From Archangium sp. (GTDB lineage Bacteria > Myxococcota > Myxococcia > Myxococcales > Myxococcaceae), in assembly GCA_022843845.1 (NCBI GenBank), contig JALHMW010000008.1, positions 1 to 64,000 on the forward strand: a stretch of DNA of 64,000 nt, read 5' to 3'. Each line of letters opens with the position of its first letter. Position 1 is the stretch's first letter. Shown piece by piece: positions 1-10,676 of the stretch. The position numbers and the translations under genes are program-made. The notes under the pieces are model-generated. The model made no database searches and was not told where the DNA came from. It was given only the letters and a program-made list of their open reading frames with translations.

Positions 1-112
1 TAAGCTGCCCGTGAAGACACCCGTGAAGCCGTATGCGGGAAATCCGCACGTACGGTTTGAAAGGAGGAGAGTGGAAACGGGTCGCTGATGCGACACCGCG
101 CCACTCCTCTAC
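1..112 (+). ncRNA. Group II intron, 3' end (domains V and VI; partial)
   Basis: Positions 27-57 fold as a group II intron domain V. The lower stem 27-33 pairs with 51-57 and begins with the catalytic AGC triad at 27-29. A two-base bulge lies at 49-50, and the upper stem 34-38/44-48 is capped by a GAAA-type loop at 39-43. Downstream, 63-74 can pair with 101-108 around a perfect 5-bp inner hairpin (81-85/90-94), consistent with domain VI. The rest of the intron and any reverse transcriptase lie outside the window. The exact 3' splice point is uncertain, about 110-114. The two-base bulge and AGC triad make the domain V call strong; splicing activity cannot be judged. Confidence 0.8.
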
Positions 113-114
113 CA

Positions 115-708
115 ATGGCTCAACGGACCGATGAGGAGCGCGTGTCTGCGGTGGAGTCGATGTTCCGCATTCGCGCCGTGGAGTCGCCCCCCGACGAGCG
201 TGGCACCCGCACCATCTGGCACCGAGGCTTGAAGGGCGCCGAGCTGGTGACCGACGTCGACGCCTCTGGGCGCGTCACGCGGCAGGAGCTGTCGCTGTTC
301 GACGACGTCGTGGTCTGGAGCGATGGTGGCCTCAAGACCGGTGAATCGGCGGCGCCTCCCAGCAAACGTCCCAAGCCCTCCGAGGGGCTGACCTGGGACA
401 CAGCCGGTGGCGCCGAGCGGCTCGATCGGATTGGCACGGCGCTCAAGCGGTATCGGGGGAGCGATCGCTACATTCAGCACGTGCGCGACGTGCTCGGCGT
501 GAGTGACGACGCCGGTGTGCCCATCGACGCGCCCATCACCCGCACCGCGCGCGCCGTTCGGGAGGATCACGCCTTCGAAGAGGCGAATCGGCGTGCGAGC
601 GCTCGCGCTGCGAAACGTCGGAGCCAGCTCGGCCTTCTCGGCATCGTGGCGGGCGCGGTGCTCGCCCTCGCCGGGCTCGTGATGCTGTGGCGCTCGATGG
701 GTTCGTGA
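115..708 (+). CDS. Hypothetical tail-anchored membrane protein
   Basis: The product is 197 aa and not recognised as a family. The first 150 residues are soluble and charged. A basic helix (about 157-172, rich in Arg/Ala) leads into one C-terminal membrane segment of about 20 residues ending ten residues from the stop, so the protein is probably anchored by its tail with the bulk in the cytoplasm. The ATG at 115 is chosen because the frame upstream runs into group II intron sequence. No good ribosome site lies immediately upstream, so the original leader may have been displaced by the intron, or the coding exon may begin before it. The aminotransferase gene follows after 13 bp. Confidence 0.7.
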   Translation: MAQRTDEERVSAVESMFRIRAVESPPDERGTRTIWHRGLKGAELVTDVDASGRVTRQELSLFDDVVVWSDGGLKTGESAAPPSKRPKPSEGLTWDTAGGAERLDRIGTALKRYRGSDRYIQHVRDVLGVSDDAGVPIDAPITRTARAVREDHAFEEANRRASARAAKRRSQLGLLGIVAGAVLALAGLVMLWRSMGS

Positions 709-721
709 CAAACACCCGGGC

Positions 722-1906
722 ATGAGCTCCGAGAGCGCCCGAGTCGCCAGCTTCGGCACCACCATCTTCACCGAGATCTCCCGGCTGGCCGTGCAGCTGA
801 AGGCCGTCAACCTGGGGCAGGGTTTTCCCGATTTCGATGGCCCCGACGAGGTGAAGCAGGCGGCCCTCGAGGCGATTCGCTCCGGCGTGAACCAGTACGG
901 CGTCTCGACGGGCAACCCGATTCTCCGGCAGGCGATCGCCGAGCACTCGAAGCGCTTCTACGGGCAGACGATCGACCCTGACACCCAGGTGACGGTGACG
1001 AGCGGCGCGACCGAGGCGATCTTCGACGCCGTCATGGGCCTGGTGAACCCGGGCGACGAGGTGGTGCTGTTCGAGCCGTATTACGACTCGTATCTCGCGA
1101 GCGTGCAGATGGCCGGTGGGGTGCCGCGCTTCGTGCAGCTGCGGGCTCCGACGACCTCGGACGGCGCGTGGTGGTTCGATGAGGAGGAGCTCCGCGCCGC
1201 GTTCACCTCGAAGACGAAGCTCTGCATCGTCAACACGCCGCACAACCCGACCGGCAAGCTCTTCACGCGTGAGGAGCTCGAGCTGATCCACGGCCTCGTG
1301 GAGAGGCACGGCGCGGTGCTGCTCAGTGACGAGGTCTACGAGCACCTCGTCTACGCGCCCGGCGTTCACCTTCGGCCAGCGACGCTGCGGCCCGAGCAGA
1401 CGCTCACCCTGTCGAGCGGAGGCAAGAGCTTCTCCTTCACCGGCTGGAAGATCGGCTGGGCCCTCGGTCCTCCAGCGCTCGTGCGGGCGACGCAGAAGGC
1501 GCATCAGTGGGTGACGTTCGCGGTGGCCCACCCGTTTCAGGTGGCGATCGCGGCGGCGCTGAGGCTCCCTGACTCGTACTTCACTGGCTTCGTCACCGAG
1601 TACCAGCGGCGCCGCGATATGCTGCTCGACGGGCTCAGTCGGGCCGGCTTCGATCCCTTCGTCCCCCACGGCAGCTACTTCGTGATGGCGCGCACCGACC
1701 GTCACCGCCGGCCCACGGAGGACGACGTCGCCTTCTGCAAACGCCTGCTCCAGGAGGGCGGAGTCGCCTCGATTCCTCCGTCGGTGTTCTTCAGCCCCGA
1801 GCACGCGTCCTCAGTGCACGGCCTGGCCCGCTTCGCGTTCTGTAAGACTGACCCGGTCTTGACCGAGGGCATCGCCCGGCTCGAGCGGTGGGCTACCGCG
1901 CCGTGA
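722..1906 (+). CDS. PLP-dependent class I/II aminotransferase
   Basis: This 394-aa protein is a fold-type I aminotransferase of the kynurenine/methionine aminotransferase (YbdL/KAT-like) group. The N-terminus carries the family pattern NLGQGFPDF (30-38). NPTG lies near 175, SDEVYEH with the cofactor Asp/Tyr at 202-208, and the Schiff-base lysine in SGGKSFSFTGW at Lys235. It would transfer an amino group between an amino acid and a 2-oxo acid in the cytoplasm. The substrate cannot be fixed from sequence; methionine, glutamine or kynurenine are all possible for this clade. It follows the small membrane protein by 13 bp and may share its transcript. Confidence 0.9.
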   Translation: MSSESARVASFGTTIFTEISRLAVQLKAVNLGQGFPDFDGPDEVKQAALEAIRSGVNQYGVSTGNPILRQAIAEHSKRFYGQTIDPDTQVTVTSGATEAIFDAVMGLVNPGDEVVLFEPYYDSYLASVQMAGGVPRFVQLRAPTTSDGAWWFDEEELRAAFTSKTKLCIVNTPHNPTGKLFTREELELIHGLVERHGAVLLSDEVYEHLVYAPGVHLRPATLRPEQTLTLSSGGKSFSFTGWKIGWALGPPALVRATQKAHQWVTFAVAHPFQVAIAAALRLPDSYFTGFVTEYQRRRDMLLDGLSRAGFDPFVPHGSYFVMARTDRHRRPTEDDVAFCKRLLQEGGVASIPPSVFFSPEHASSVHGLARFAFCKTDPVLTEGIARLERWATAP

Positions 1907-1934
1907 AGGTCAACGCGAGAGCAGCCAGATTCCT

Positions 1935-2930
1935 TCAGCCCAGCTCGGCGATGGCGGCGAGGGCCCGTCTGGTGTGCATCTCCCACAGCCAGCGGAGCTC
2001 GGTGACTGCGCCCGGCTCGGAGCATCGGCTTGCCGGCACGAAGAGCGTCTGCTTGACACAGTGGCGCCAGTCGTCGCGGGCTTGCGCGAGCGAATAGCCG
2101 ACCACGCCTCGCGCGAGCAGGCCCGCGTGCCAGCGGTTGACCAGCACATTCGCCCATCGCCGCCGATCCTCGACCGGCCACCACAGCACCATCGCGTAGG
2201 CGAGGTCGCTGACGGCCAGTCCGGTCACGGAGCAGCCGAGAAACGGCTGATGATCGAGGAGAAAGACCTGGTTGAACGGACTCCCGCCCGTGGGCGCGAG
2301 GATGTTGCCCGGGTTCAAATCACCGTGGACGAAGCTGAAGCCGGCAGCCGTCGCAACTCGCGCCTGCATCACCGCGGGCTGGGTGTCGAACACCTGGCGA
2401 ACGAGGTCTCGCTCGGCCTGGGAAAAGCTGTCGGCCATGGCCGACAGCATCACCGGAAGACCGGCTCGGGCGTCCTTCAGGCCCGCCTCGACCTCCGTCG
2501 GCTCGGGCGGAACCCGCGGCCAGCAGAACGCATGGAGTCGCCCGATCGCGTCAACGAGCGCGCGCCCCAGGTCCTCGGTGATGACCACGTCATCGAGGTT
2601 GCGATGCGTCTGCGCCAGGTCGTCCAGGACCAGATGGTAGTGCGTCGAGTCGGCGGCGGCGTGGTGACATCGAACCAGCGGCGCGTCGGGCAATCCGGCG
2701 AAGAGGGTCAGGTAGTAGTCGACCTCGCTCGTGCCGAACGTCGACGCAGACCCGATCTTCACCCGCAGGCGCATCACGTCGTCCCGGGCGACGTCCTTCA
2801 CTTCCAGTCTGACGTGAGCGCCCCAGTTGCTGACCTCATCGACTCTGCTGAGCACCTCGACTGGCCGGCCCAGCACTTCACTCAACCACGTCGAAGTCAC
2901 GTCAGCAGGGTGGTGCGGCACGGCGTTCAT
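1935..2930 (-). CDS. Phosphotransferase-family (APH/CHK-like) kinase
   Basis: The 331-aa product has the protein-kinase-like fold of small-molecule phosphotransferases. The catalytic loop is VHGDLNPGN (His202, Asp204, Asn209). The metal-binding Asp226 lies in LLDHQ, which replaces DFG and is typical of the CHK/ecdysteroid-kinase-like and aminoglycoside-phosphotransferase branches. The substrate is unknown; such enzymes phosphorylate hydroxyls of choline-like compounds, sugars, homoserine or antibiotics. The ATG at 2930 is preferred over an in-frame TTG twelve bases upstream. It is convergent with the aminotransferase gene, with 28 bp between the stops. Confidence 0.8.
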   Translation of the reverse strand: MNAVPHHPADVTSTWLSEVLGRPVEVLSRVDEVSNWGAHVRLEVKDVARDDVMRLRVKIGSASTFGTSEVDYYLTLFAGLPDAPLVRCHHAAADSTHYHLVLDDLAQTHRNLDDVVITEDLGRALVDAIGRLHAFCWPRVPPEPTEVEAGLKDARAGLPVMLSAMADSFSQAERDLVRQVFDTQPAVMQARVATAAGFSFVHGDLNPGNILAPTGGSPFNQVFLLDHQPFLGCSVTGLAVSDLAYAMVLWWPVEDRRRWANVLVNRWHAGLLARGVVGYSLAQARDDWRHCVKQTLFVPASRCSEPGAVTELRWLWEMHTRRALAAIAELG

Positions 2931-3080
2931 GACGAAGTCCAATCAGCCTCCTGACGTGCCACTGAGAGCTCACGCCACGCACGCCCCTCAACGGCTTCGT
3001 GAAGGCCCGGCTCGCTCCTGACGCAGCTGGGCAAGCGCGCTGTCTGGCTGGCCCGTGCACCCGATGCTATTGGAGCCGCC

Positions 3081-4880
<1,800 letters not shown>

Positions 4881-4887
4881 CGACTCG

Positions 4888-5076
4888 TCAGTGACGGCCG
4901 CCAGGTGCCTTGAAGCGCTCGCACGCGCGCTCCGACTTTGGCACCCCAGTCGCCTCGCAGTGGCAGGGCCCACCCGTGCCACCGCACGACCCCTTGAGCC
5001 GCCGGCCACGAACGAGGCCGATGGCCATCAGCCCCATGAGGGCCGCCATGATGACGATGGTGAGCACGAAGAGCAC
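4888..5076 (-). CDS. nqrM: NqrM, Na+-NQR maturation protein
   Basis: A 62-aa protein with one N-terminal membrane helix followed by RRLKGSCGG and four cysteines (31, 38, 40, 52). This is the layout of NqrM (DUF539), which is needed to build the intramembrane iron centre of the Na+-translocating NADH:quinone oxidoreductase. The GTG at 5076 is chosen because GGAGGA lies just upstream. It is the last gene of the nqrABCDEF-apbE-nqrM operon, the order seen in other bacteria, and is separated from apbE by 22 bp. Confidence 0.85.
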   Translation of the reverse strand: MLFVLTIVIMAALMGLMAIGLVRGRRLKGSCGGTGGPCHCEATGVPKSERACERFKAPGGRH

Positions 5077-5098
5077 GCGTCCTCCAATCAGTCGAAGC

Positions 5099-6163
5099 TT
5101 AGCGGCCTCGCAGCAGGGCTGCCTCGAAGCCCGCCGTGGAGCGCTCCTCGATGCCTCCATCGGGGCGCTCGACGAGCAGCATCGCGTCGAGGCGGTGCCG
5201 TTCGACCAGCGCCCACGCGCGCTGGGGGCCGGCCGCCATGAGGGCCGTCGCCCAGGCGTCGGCGATGGCGCAGCGCTGGTCCAGCACCGAGACCGCGACC
5301 AGCGGGTGTTGAACCGGCCGCCCCGTCGAGGGATCGATGGTGTGCGCGTACCGCCTGCCGCCCACTTCGTAGAAGTTCCGGTAGTTGCCTGACGAGGCGA
5401 TGGAGCGATCAGTCAGGGCGATGGTGTGCAGCACCCGCCGTTGCTGCGGGTCCGGCGCCTCGACCCCGACACGAAACGGCTCACCCAGGGCGTTGACGCC
5501 CCGCGCCGTCAGCTCACCGCCGATGTCGACGAGGTGGTTGCGCTCACCGCGCGCCAGCAACGCGGCCGAGACCTGATCGACGGCGTAGCCCTTGGCGATG
5601 GCCGAGAGATCGACCTGGAGCTTCGGGTGCGCCTTCGCCACCAGCCCCCCATCGACCGAGAGCCGATGCGCGCCGACCGACTCCAGCAGCGCGGCCACCT
5701 CGTCATCCGAGGGGACACGCTTCGGGCGACCTCTCGCGCCGAACCCCCACGCCTCGACCAGCGGGCCGACCGTGACGTCGAAGGCACCACCCGAGGCGAC
5801 TGAGACAGCCTGTGCATCGCGGAGCACCTGGGCCAGCGGCGCCGACACCTCGAGTGGCGTGGTGAGCTCCCGAGCGTTGAAGCGCGAGAGCTCGCTGGTG
5901 GGATCGTACGTGGACATGCTGGCGTTCACGCTCGCGAGCACGGCCTCGACGTCGCGGCGGGTCGCCTCGAGCACCGTCGCCTCGCGCGGCCCGTCGAGCA
6001 GCACCGACCACGTGGTGCCCATCGTCTTCCCTGACAGGCGGGCAGGCTCGGCCGGCGGCGGCGACGCTCGGCGCACGTAGGTGGCCACCGAGGCGACGAG
6101 CAGCGCGGCGAGCAACAGCCACCACCGCCTCGAGGCCTGGCCCAGCGAGAACGGCTTCTTCAC
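5099..6163 (-). CDS. apbE: FAD:protein FMN transferase ApbE
   Basis: The 354-aa protein attaches FMN through a phosphoester bond to Thr residues of NqrB and NqrC on the outer face of the inner membrane. An N-terminal membrane/signal segment (about 14-30) is followed by the ApbE motif KTMGTTWSV (46-54), the metal and flavin region [12 protein letters not shown], and a C-terminal [10 protein letters not shown] stretch. The GTG start at 6163 overlaps the nqrF stop by four bases (GTGA), indicating translational coupling. No lipobox cysteine is present, so it is predicted to be membrane anchored. Its substrates are encoded upstream in the same operon. Confidence 0.92.
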   Translation of the reverse strand: MKKPFSLGQASRRWWLLLAALLVASVATYVRRASPPPAEPARLSGKTMGTTWSVLLDGPREATVLEATRRDVEAVLASVNASMSTYDPTSELSRFNARELTTPLEVSAPLAQVLRDAQAVSVASGGAFDVTVGPLVEAWGFGARGRPKRVPSDDEVAALLESVGAHRLSVDGGLVAKAHPKLQVDLSAIAKGYAVDQVSAALLARGERNHLVDIGGELTARGVNALGEPFRVGVEAPDPQQRRVLHTIALTDRSIASSGNYRNFYEVGGRRYAHTIDPSTGRPVQHPLVAVSVLDQRCAIADAWATALMAAGPQRAWALVERHRLDAMLLVERPDGGIEERSTAGFEAALLRGR

Positions 6164-7383
6164 CCGAAGTCGTCGAAGGCGATGTTCTCGCGGTCGACCC
6201 CGAGCTCTTCCAGCATCTTCATGCTCGCCTTGAGCATCATCGGCGGGCCGCAGAGGTAGTACTCGATGTCTTCGGGCGCGGGGTGCCGAGCCAGGTAGTC
6301 GCGGAGCAGCACCTCGTGAATGAAGCCGGTCGCGCCCTTCCACTGATCTTCCGGTTTTGGCTCGGAGAGCGCGACGTGCCACGAGAAGTTCGGGTTCTCG
6401 GCAGCCAGCGCGTCGAAGTCGGCCGTGTAGAACATCTCTCGCAACGAGCGGGCGCCGTACCAGAACGTCACCTTGCGCTTCGTCTTCAGCCGCCTGAGCT
6501 GATCGAAGAGGTGCGAGCGCATGGGCGCCATGCCTGCGCCGCCGCCGATGAAGCACATCTCGTTCTGGGTCTCTTTGGCGAAGAACTCACCGAAGGGGCC
6601 GCTGATGGTGACCTCGTCCCCCGGCTTCAGCCCGAAGATGTACGACGACATGATGCCGGGCGGCAGCCCCTGGGTGCGCGGCGGCGGCGTGGCGATTCTG
6701 ACGTTCAGCATCACGATGTCGGACTCGAGCGGGTAGTTGGCCATCGAGTACGCGCGGGTCACCGGCTCGCTCGTCACCGAGGTGAGCTCGAAGAGCTTGT
6801 ATTGCTCCCATTCGTCGCGAAACCGGGGTGGCACCTCGATGTCCTTGTACTGCACGGTGTGTGGGGGGCATTCGATCTGCACGTAGCCACCCGCGCGAAA
6901 GGGCACGGCTTCCCCGGGCGGAAGCTCGAGCACCAGCTCCTTGATGAAGGTGGCGACGTTGTCGTTCGAGCGCACCTTGCAGCGCCACTGGCGCACGCCG
7001 AAGATCGACTCTTCGACGTGAATCGAGAGGTTCTCCTTGAGCTTCACCTGACACGACAGGCGCACGCCCTCACGGGCCTCGCCGCGGCTGACGTGGCTGG
7101 TCTCGGTGGGGAGCAGCGCGCCGCCGCCTTCATTGACGACCACCTTGCAGACGCCGCACGAGCCCTTCCCGCCGCACGCCGACGGAATGAAGATCTTCTT
7201 GTCAGCGAGGCTCGTCAGCAGCGTGCCGCCGGCGCGGGTGGTGATGGTCTTCGTCGGATCGTCGTTGATGAGAATCGACAGCTCGCCCGTGCTGACCAGC
7301 CGGCGCCTGGCCAGCAGCAACACGGTGACCAGCGCCAGCACCAGCACCAGGAAGACGGTGACTCCAAGAGAGATGGTCAGCAT
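6160..7383 (-). CDS. nqrF: Na+-translocating NADH:quinone reductase subunit F
   Basis: A 407-aa NADH-oxidising entry subunit. One N-terminal membrane helix (3-25) is followed by a ferredoxin domain whose [2Fe-2S] ligands are Cys70, Cys76, Cys79 and Cys111, the same numbering as in Vibrio NqrF. The FAD-binding RAYSMANYP is at 210-218, the NADH-binding GGGAGMAPM near 280-288 and a C-terminal YYLCGPPMM. Electrons pass from NADH to FAD, the iron-sulfur centre and then to the membrane subunits. All key residues are present, so the enzyme looks functional. It is followed directly by apbE. Confidence 0.96.
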   Translation of the reverse strand: MLTISLGVTVFLVLVLALVTVLLLARRRLVSTGELSILINDDPTKTITTRAGGTLLTSLADKKIFIPSACGGKGSCGVCKVVVNEGGGALLPTETSHVSRGEAREGVRLSCQVKLKENLSIHVEESIFGVRQWRCKVRSNDNVATFIKELVLELPPGEAVPFRAGGYVQIECPPHTVQYKDIEVPPRFRDEWEQYKLFELTSVTSEPVTRAYSMANYPLESDIVMLNVRIATPPPRTQGLPPGIMSSYIFGLKPGDEVTISGPFGEFFAKETQNEMCFIGGGAGMAPMRSHLFDQLRRLKTKRKVTFWYGARSLREMFYTADFDALAAENPNFSWHVALSEPKPEDQWKGATGFIHEVLLRDYLARHPAPEDIEYYLCGPPMMLKASMKMLEELGVDRENIAFDDFG

Positions 7384-7395
7384 CGCGTCAGGCCC

Positions 7396-8013
7396 TCAGA
7401 GTTGAATTCCAGCGAACGCCATGAAGCAGATGGCGAGCAGCCCGGTCACCATGAACGTCAGCGCCAGGCCCCGCAGCCCCTCGGGCGGGTTCGAGTACCG
7501 CAGCTTCTCTCGCACTGCCGCCAGGGCGGTGATCGCCAGCAGCCACCCGATGCCTGAGCCGACCCCGAAGACGGCGCTCTCGGCGAGCGTGTAGTCGCGC
7601 TGATCCATGAACAGCGAGCCCCCGAGGATCGCGCAGTTCACCGCGATCAACGGCAGGAACACGCCGAGCGCTCCGTAGAGGGCTGGCGCGAACTTCTCGA
7701 TGGCCATCTCGACGACCTGCACCAGCGCCGCGATGGTGCCGATGAAGCTCAAGAAGACGAGGAACGAGAGATCGACCTCGGCGAGTGACGGGTGCACCCA
7801 CGCGAGCGCGCCTTCTCTGAGCACCTGGTGCAGCAGCAGGTTGTTCAGCGGCACGGTCAGCCCCAGCACGAAGACGACCGCGAGGCCCAGGCCGATGGCG
7901 GTGCCGACGCGCTTCGACACCGCCAGGAACGAACACATGCCCAAGAAGAAGGCGAGGGCCATGTTCTCGACGAAGATGCTCTTCACCAACAGGCTCAGGT
8001 AGTGGCTCACCAT
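7396..8013 (-). CDS. nqrE: Na+-translocating NADH:quinone reductase subunit E
   Basis: A 205-aa, six-helix integral membrane protein that with NqrD forms the inverted-repeat core holding an intramembrane iron centre. The two expected cysteine ligands are present at Cys27 (FLGMCSF) and Cys127 (AVNCAIL). The family signature [13 protein letters not shown] is near the N-terminus. It lies 7 bp after nqrD and 12 bp before nqrF. Confidence 0.95.
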   Translation of the reverse strand: MVSHYLSLLVKSIFVENMALAFFLGMCSFLAVSKRVGTAIGLGLAVVFVLGLTVPLNNLLLHQVLREGALAWVHPSLAEVDLSFLVFLSFIGTIAALVQVVEMAIEKFAPALYGALGVFLPLIAVNCAILGGSLFMDQRDYTLAESAVFGVGSGIGWLLAITALAAVREKLRYSNPPEGLRGLALTFMVTGLLAICFMAFAGIQL

Positions 8014-8020
8014 GGGGGCC

Positions 8021-8689
8021 TCAGGGCGTGACGCCGGGGGCGTCGGCTTCGATGTGCACGGTCTGCTGCTGTTCGACCTGCTTCGGCTTCCACGTGCGAA
8101 GGGCCCAGATGAGCCCTCCCAGAATGAAGAACGCCGCCGGCGACAGCACCAGCAGGCCGTTGGGCACGTACCAGCCGCCTTCGCTCACCAGCGGCAGCAC
8201 CCGCGCCCCCGCGATGCTCCCCGAGCCGAACAGCTCACGAATGACCGCGACGATCACCAGCACCAGGCTGTAGCCCGCGCCGTTGCCGATGGCGTCGAAG
8301 AGGCTCTCGAGCGGGCCCCGCTGCATCGCGAAGGCCTCGGCGCGTCCCATGATGATGCAGTTGGTGATGATCAGCCCGACGAAGACCGAGAGCTGCTTCG
8401 AGATGTCGTAGGCGTAGGCCTTGAGGAGTTGATCGCAGACGATCACCAACGACGAGATCACTGTCAGCTGCACGATGATGCGAATGCTGCCGGGGATCAG
8501 GTTGCGAATGACGCTGATCAGCACGTTGCTGGCCATCAGCACGGCGGTGACGGCGAGCGACATCACCACGGAGGTGCTGACGAGGGTGGTGACGGCCAGC
8601 GCCGAGCAGATGCCCAGCACCTGCTTGCCGATCGGGTTGTCCTCGAACAGCGGATCGATCAGCGCGGCGCGTGAGGTCTTGCTCAGCAT
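8021..8689 (-). CDS. nqrD: Na+-translocating NADH:quinone reductase subunit D
   Basis: A 222-aa membrane protein paralogous to NqrE. Cysteines 28 (GICSAL) and 111 (TNCIIMGR) match the intramembrane iron-centre ligands; together with the NqrE pair they complete the four-Cys site. The ATG overlaps the nqrC stop (TGATG), implying coupled translation. Helices predicted from the hydrophobic pattern span most of the chain. Confidence 0.95.
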   Translation of the reverse strand: MLSKTSRAALIDPLFEDNPIGKQVLGICSALAVTTLVSTSVVMSLAVTAVLMASNVLISVIRNLIPGSIRIIVQLTVISSLVIVCDQLLKAYAYDISKQLSVFVGLIITNCIIMGRAEAFAMQRGPLESLFDAIGNGAGYSLVLVIVAVIRELFGSGSIAGARVLPLVSEGGWYVPNGLLVLSPAAFFILGGLIWALRTWKPKQVEQQQTVHIEADAPGVTP

Positions 8690-9477
8690 CAGGAGCCTCC
8701 TTGACGGTAGCGGGCGAGGAAGGGGCCGAAGGCGGCGTCGCCCAGCCAGAAGTCGATGGTGTGTGAGACGCCGCGCGCGGTGATGGTCGCGCCCGAGAGC
8801 CCGTCGACGCGATACGGGTCGTCAGCGGGTGGGCCCGCCACGCCTTTGATCACCTTGAGCTTCACGTCGCCCGCTTCGTCGAGCGCCAGCCGCCCCTTCC
8901 ACTGGGCCTGCCAGCGTGGGTTCTCGATCTCGCCGCCGAGGCCGGGCGTCTCGCCGTGCTCGTAGAAGGTGATGCCAGCGACGGTGCGCGCGTCGGCCTC
9001 GAGCGCCAGGTAGCCATACATCGTCGACCACAGCCCGTACCCCTGAATGGGCAGAATCAACGCGGCCACTTTCCCTTCGCGCTTCACCTCGAAGACGACG
9101 GCGTGGTTCGGCACCCTGAAGACGCGGGCCTCGTTTGACGGAGGCTCGAAGCTCGTCGACGGCTCCCGCGCGGCCTTGCGCTGATCGAAGGTGCGCGGGT
9201 CGACGGCGTCGCTGAAGGCCCCGGTGCGCAGCTCCACGGCGCGGGGCACGACGAACTCGTCGAAGCGGGCCTCGATCTCGGCCGGCCCCAGCTTCTCGCT
9301 CGGCTTCAGCAGGCCCGCGACGCCGAGGACCTTGCTGAGCCGATCGACGCGCTGGTTCCTCGCCTGCATGGGCCGCAACAGCACCGCCGCGCTGGCGATG
9401 GGGATCGCGCAGACCAGGCAGACGATCGCGGCGAACCCCAGGGTGTAGGGCACCGAGTCACGCTTGAGTGCGGGCAT
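8689..9477 (-). CDS. nqrC: Na+-translocating NADH:quinone reductase subunit C
   Basis: A 262-aa protein with one N-terminal membrane helix (about 12-33) and a periplasmic FMN domain. The ApbE acceptor sequence [11 protein letters not shown] places covalent FMN on Thr231. FMN on NqrC relays electrons towards NqrB. The ATG at 9477 lies inside the end of nqrB (20-bp overlap), and the stop overlaps nqrD. The length is typical of the family. Confidence 0.95.
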   Translation of the reverse strand: MPALKRDSVPYTLGFAAIVCLVCAIPIASAAVLLRPMQARNQRVDRLSKVLGVAGLLKPSEKLGPAEIEARFDEFVVPRAVELRTGAFSDAVDPRTFDQRKAAREPSTSFEPPSNEARVFRVPNHAVVFEVKREGKVAALILPIQGYGLWSTMYGYLALEADARTVAGITFYEHGETPGLGGEIENPRWQAQWKGRLALDEAGDVKLKVIKGVAGPPADDPYRVDGLSGATITARGVSHTIDFWLGDAAFGPFLARYRQGGS

Positions 9478-10675
9478 GCCTGGCGTCCCTCCGTCGGGTG
9501 TTCGCGGCGATCACCGCGTGATCGATGAGCGGCGCGAACATGTTCATGAAGAGAATCGCGAGCATCATTCCTTCGGGGTAGGCGGGGTTCACCACCCGAA
9601 TCAGCACGCACAAGACGCCGATGAGGAAGCCGTACACGTGCTTGCCCGTGGCGGTGAAGGCCGACGACACCGGGTCGGTCGCCATGAAGACCAGCCCGAA
9701 GGCCCAGCCCCCCAGCACGGCGTGCCAGTGGAAGGGGACGTTCATCATCGGGTTGGTGCTCGAGCCGAGCGCGTTGAGCCCGTACGCGGTCGCGGCCGTG
9801 CCCAGCACCACGCCCAGCATCGTCTGCCACGAGCCGATGCGCGTCAGCAGCAACAGCCCCGCGCCGATGAGCGCCGCGAGCGCCGAGGTCTCTCCCATCG
9901 AGCCGGGAATGAGGCCGACGAAGGCGTCCCACCAGGTGAGGCCGGGCAGGTGGCCAGTGCCCTCGGCGAGCGAGGCCAGCCAGGTGGCTCCCGAGCGCCC
10001 GTCGGCCGGCACCGCCGCCACCCAGATCTGCCCCGAGAGCTGCGCTGGGTACGCGAAGAAGAGGAACGCCCGCGCCACCAGGGCCGGGTTGAGGAAGTTC
10101 ATGCCGGTGCCGCCGAAGATCTCTTTGCCGATCACCACGCCGAAGGCCGTGCCCAGCGCCACCTGCCACAGCGGCACCGTTGCCGGCAGCGTGAGCGGAA
10201 TGAGGATGCCCGTCACCAGGAAGCCCTCGTTCACCTCGTGCTTGCGTACGGCCGCGAAGAGCACCTCGAAGAGCCCGCCCGTCGCGTAGGTGACGAGGGT
10301 CACCGGCAGGAAATAGAGCGCCCCGTGCACCAGGCAGCCCACCACCGAGCCCGACGAGACCGGCAGTCCGGTCCACAGGTAGGCCGAGGTCTGCCAGGTC
10401 GACAGCAGCCGGCCGCCGTCCTCCACCACGAGGTGCGCCTGGTAACCCGTGTTGTAGAGAGCCATGGCGATCGCGGGGCCCAGGGCGATCACGACCACCA
10501 TCATCATGCGCTTCTGATCGAGCCCATCTCGAACGTGAGTGCTGGCCTGGGTCGTCGAGGCCGGCGTGTACAAGAACGTGTCGGACGCGTCGTACAGCGC
10601 GTGGAGCGCCTCGAGCCGACCGCCCTTCTTGAAGTGTGGCTCGACCCGGTCGAGCAGCGTTCGCAGGACCTTCAT
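9458..10675 (-). CDS. nqrB: Na+-translocating NADH:quinone reductase subunit B
   Basis: A 405-aa polytopic membrane subunit that forms the sodium path, carries riboflavin and covalent FMN, and passes electrons to quinone. The flavinylation motif is DGRSGATWL, with Thr231 as the acceptor, fitting the ApbE consensus. Other family patches are KEIFGGTGMNF and GSMGETSALA. The ATG at 10675 follows the nqrA stop by one base; longer in-frame starts are rejected because they lie deep inside nqrA. Confidence 0.95.
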   Translation of the reverse strand: MKVLRTLLDRVEPHFKKGGRLEALHALYDASDTFLYTPASTTQASTHVRDGLDQKRMMMVVVIALGPAIAMALYNTGYQAHLVVEDGGRLLSTWQTSAYLWTGLPVSSGSVVGCLVHGALYFLPVTLVTYATGGLFEVLFAAVRKHEVNEGFLVTGILIPLTLPATVPLWQVALGTAFGVVIGKEIFGGTGMNFLNPALVARAFLFFAYPAQLSGQIWVAAVPADGRSGATWLASLAEGTGHLPGLTWWDAFVGLIPGSMGETSALAALIGAGLLLLTRIGSWQTMLGVVLGTAATAYGLNALGSSTNPMMNVPFHWHAVLGGWAFGLVFMATDPVSSAFTATGKHVYGFLIGVLCVLIRVVNPAYPEGMMLAILFMNMFAPLIDHAVIAANTRRRDARHARTQA

Positions 10676-10676
10676 G

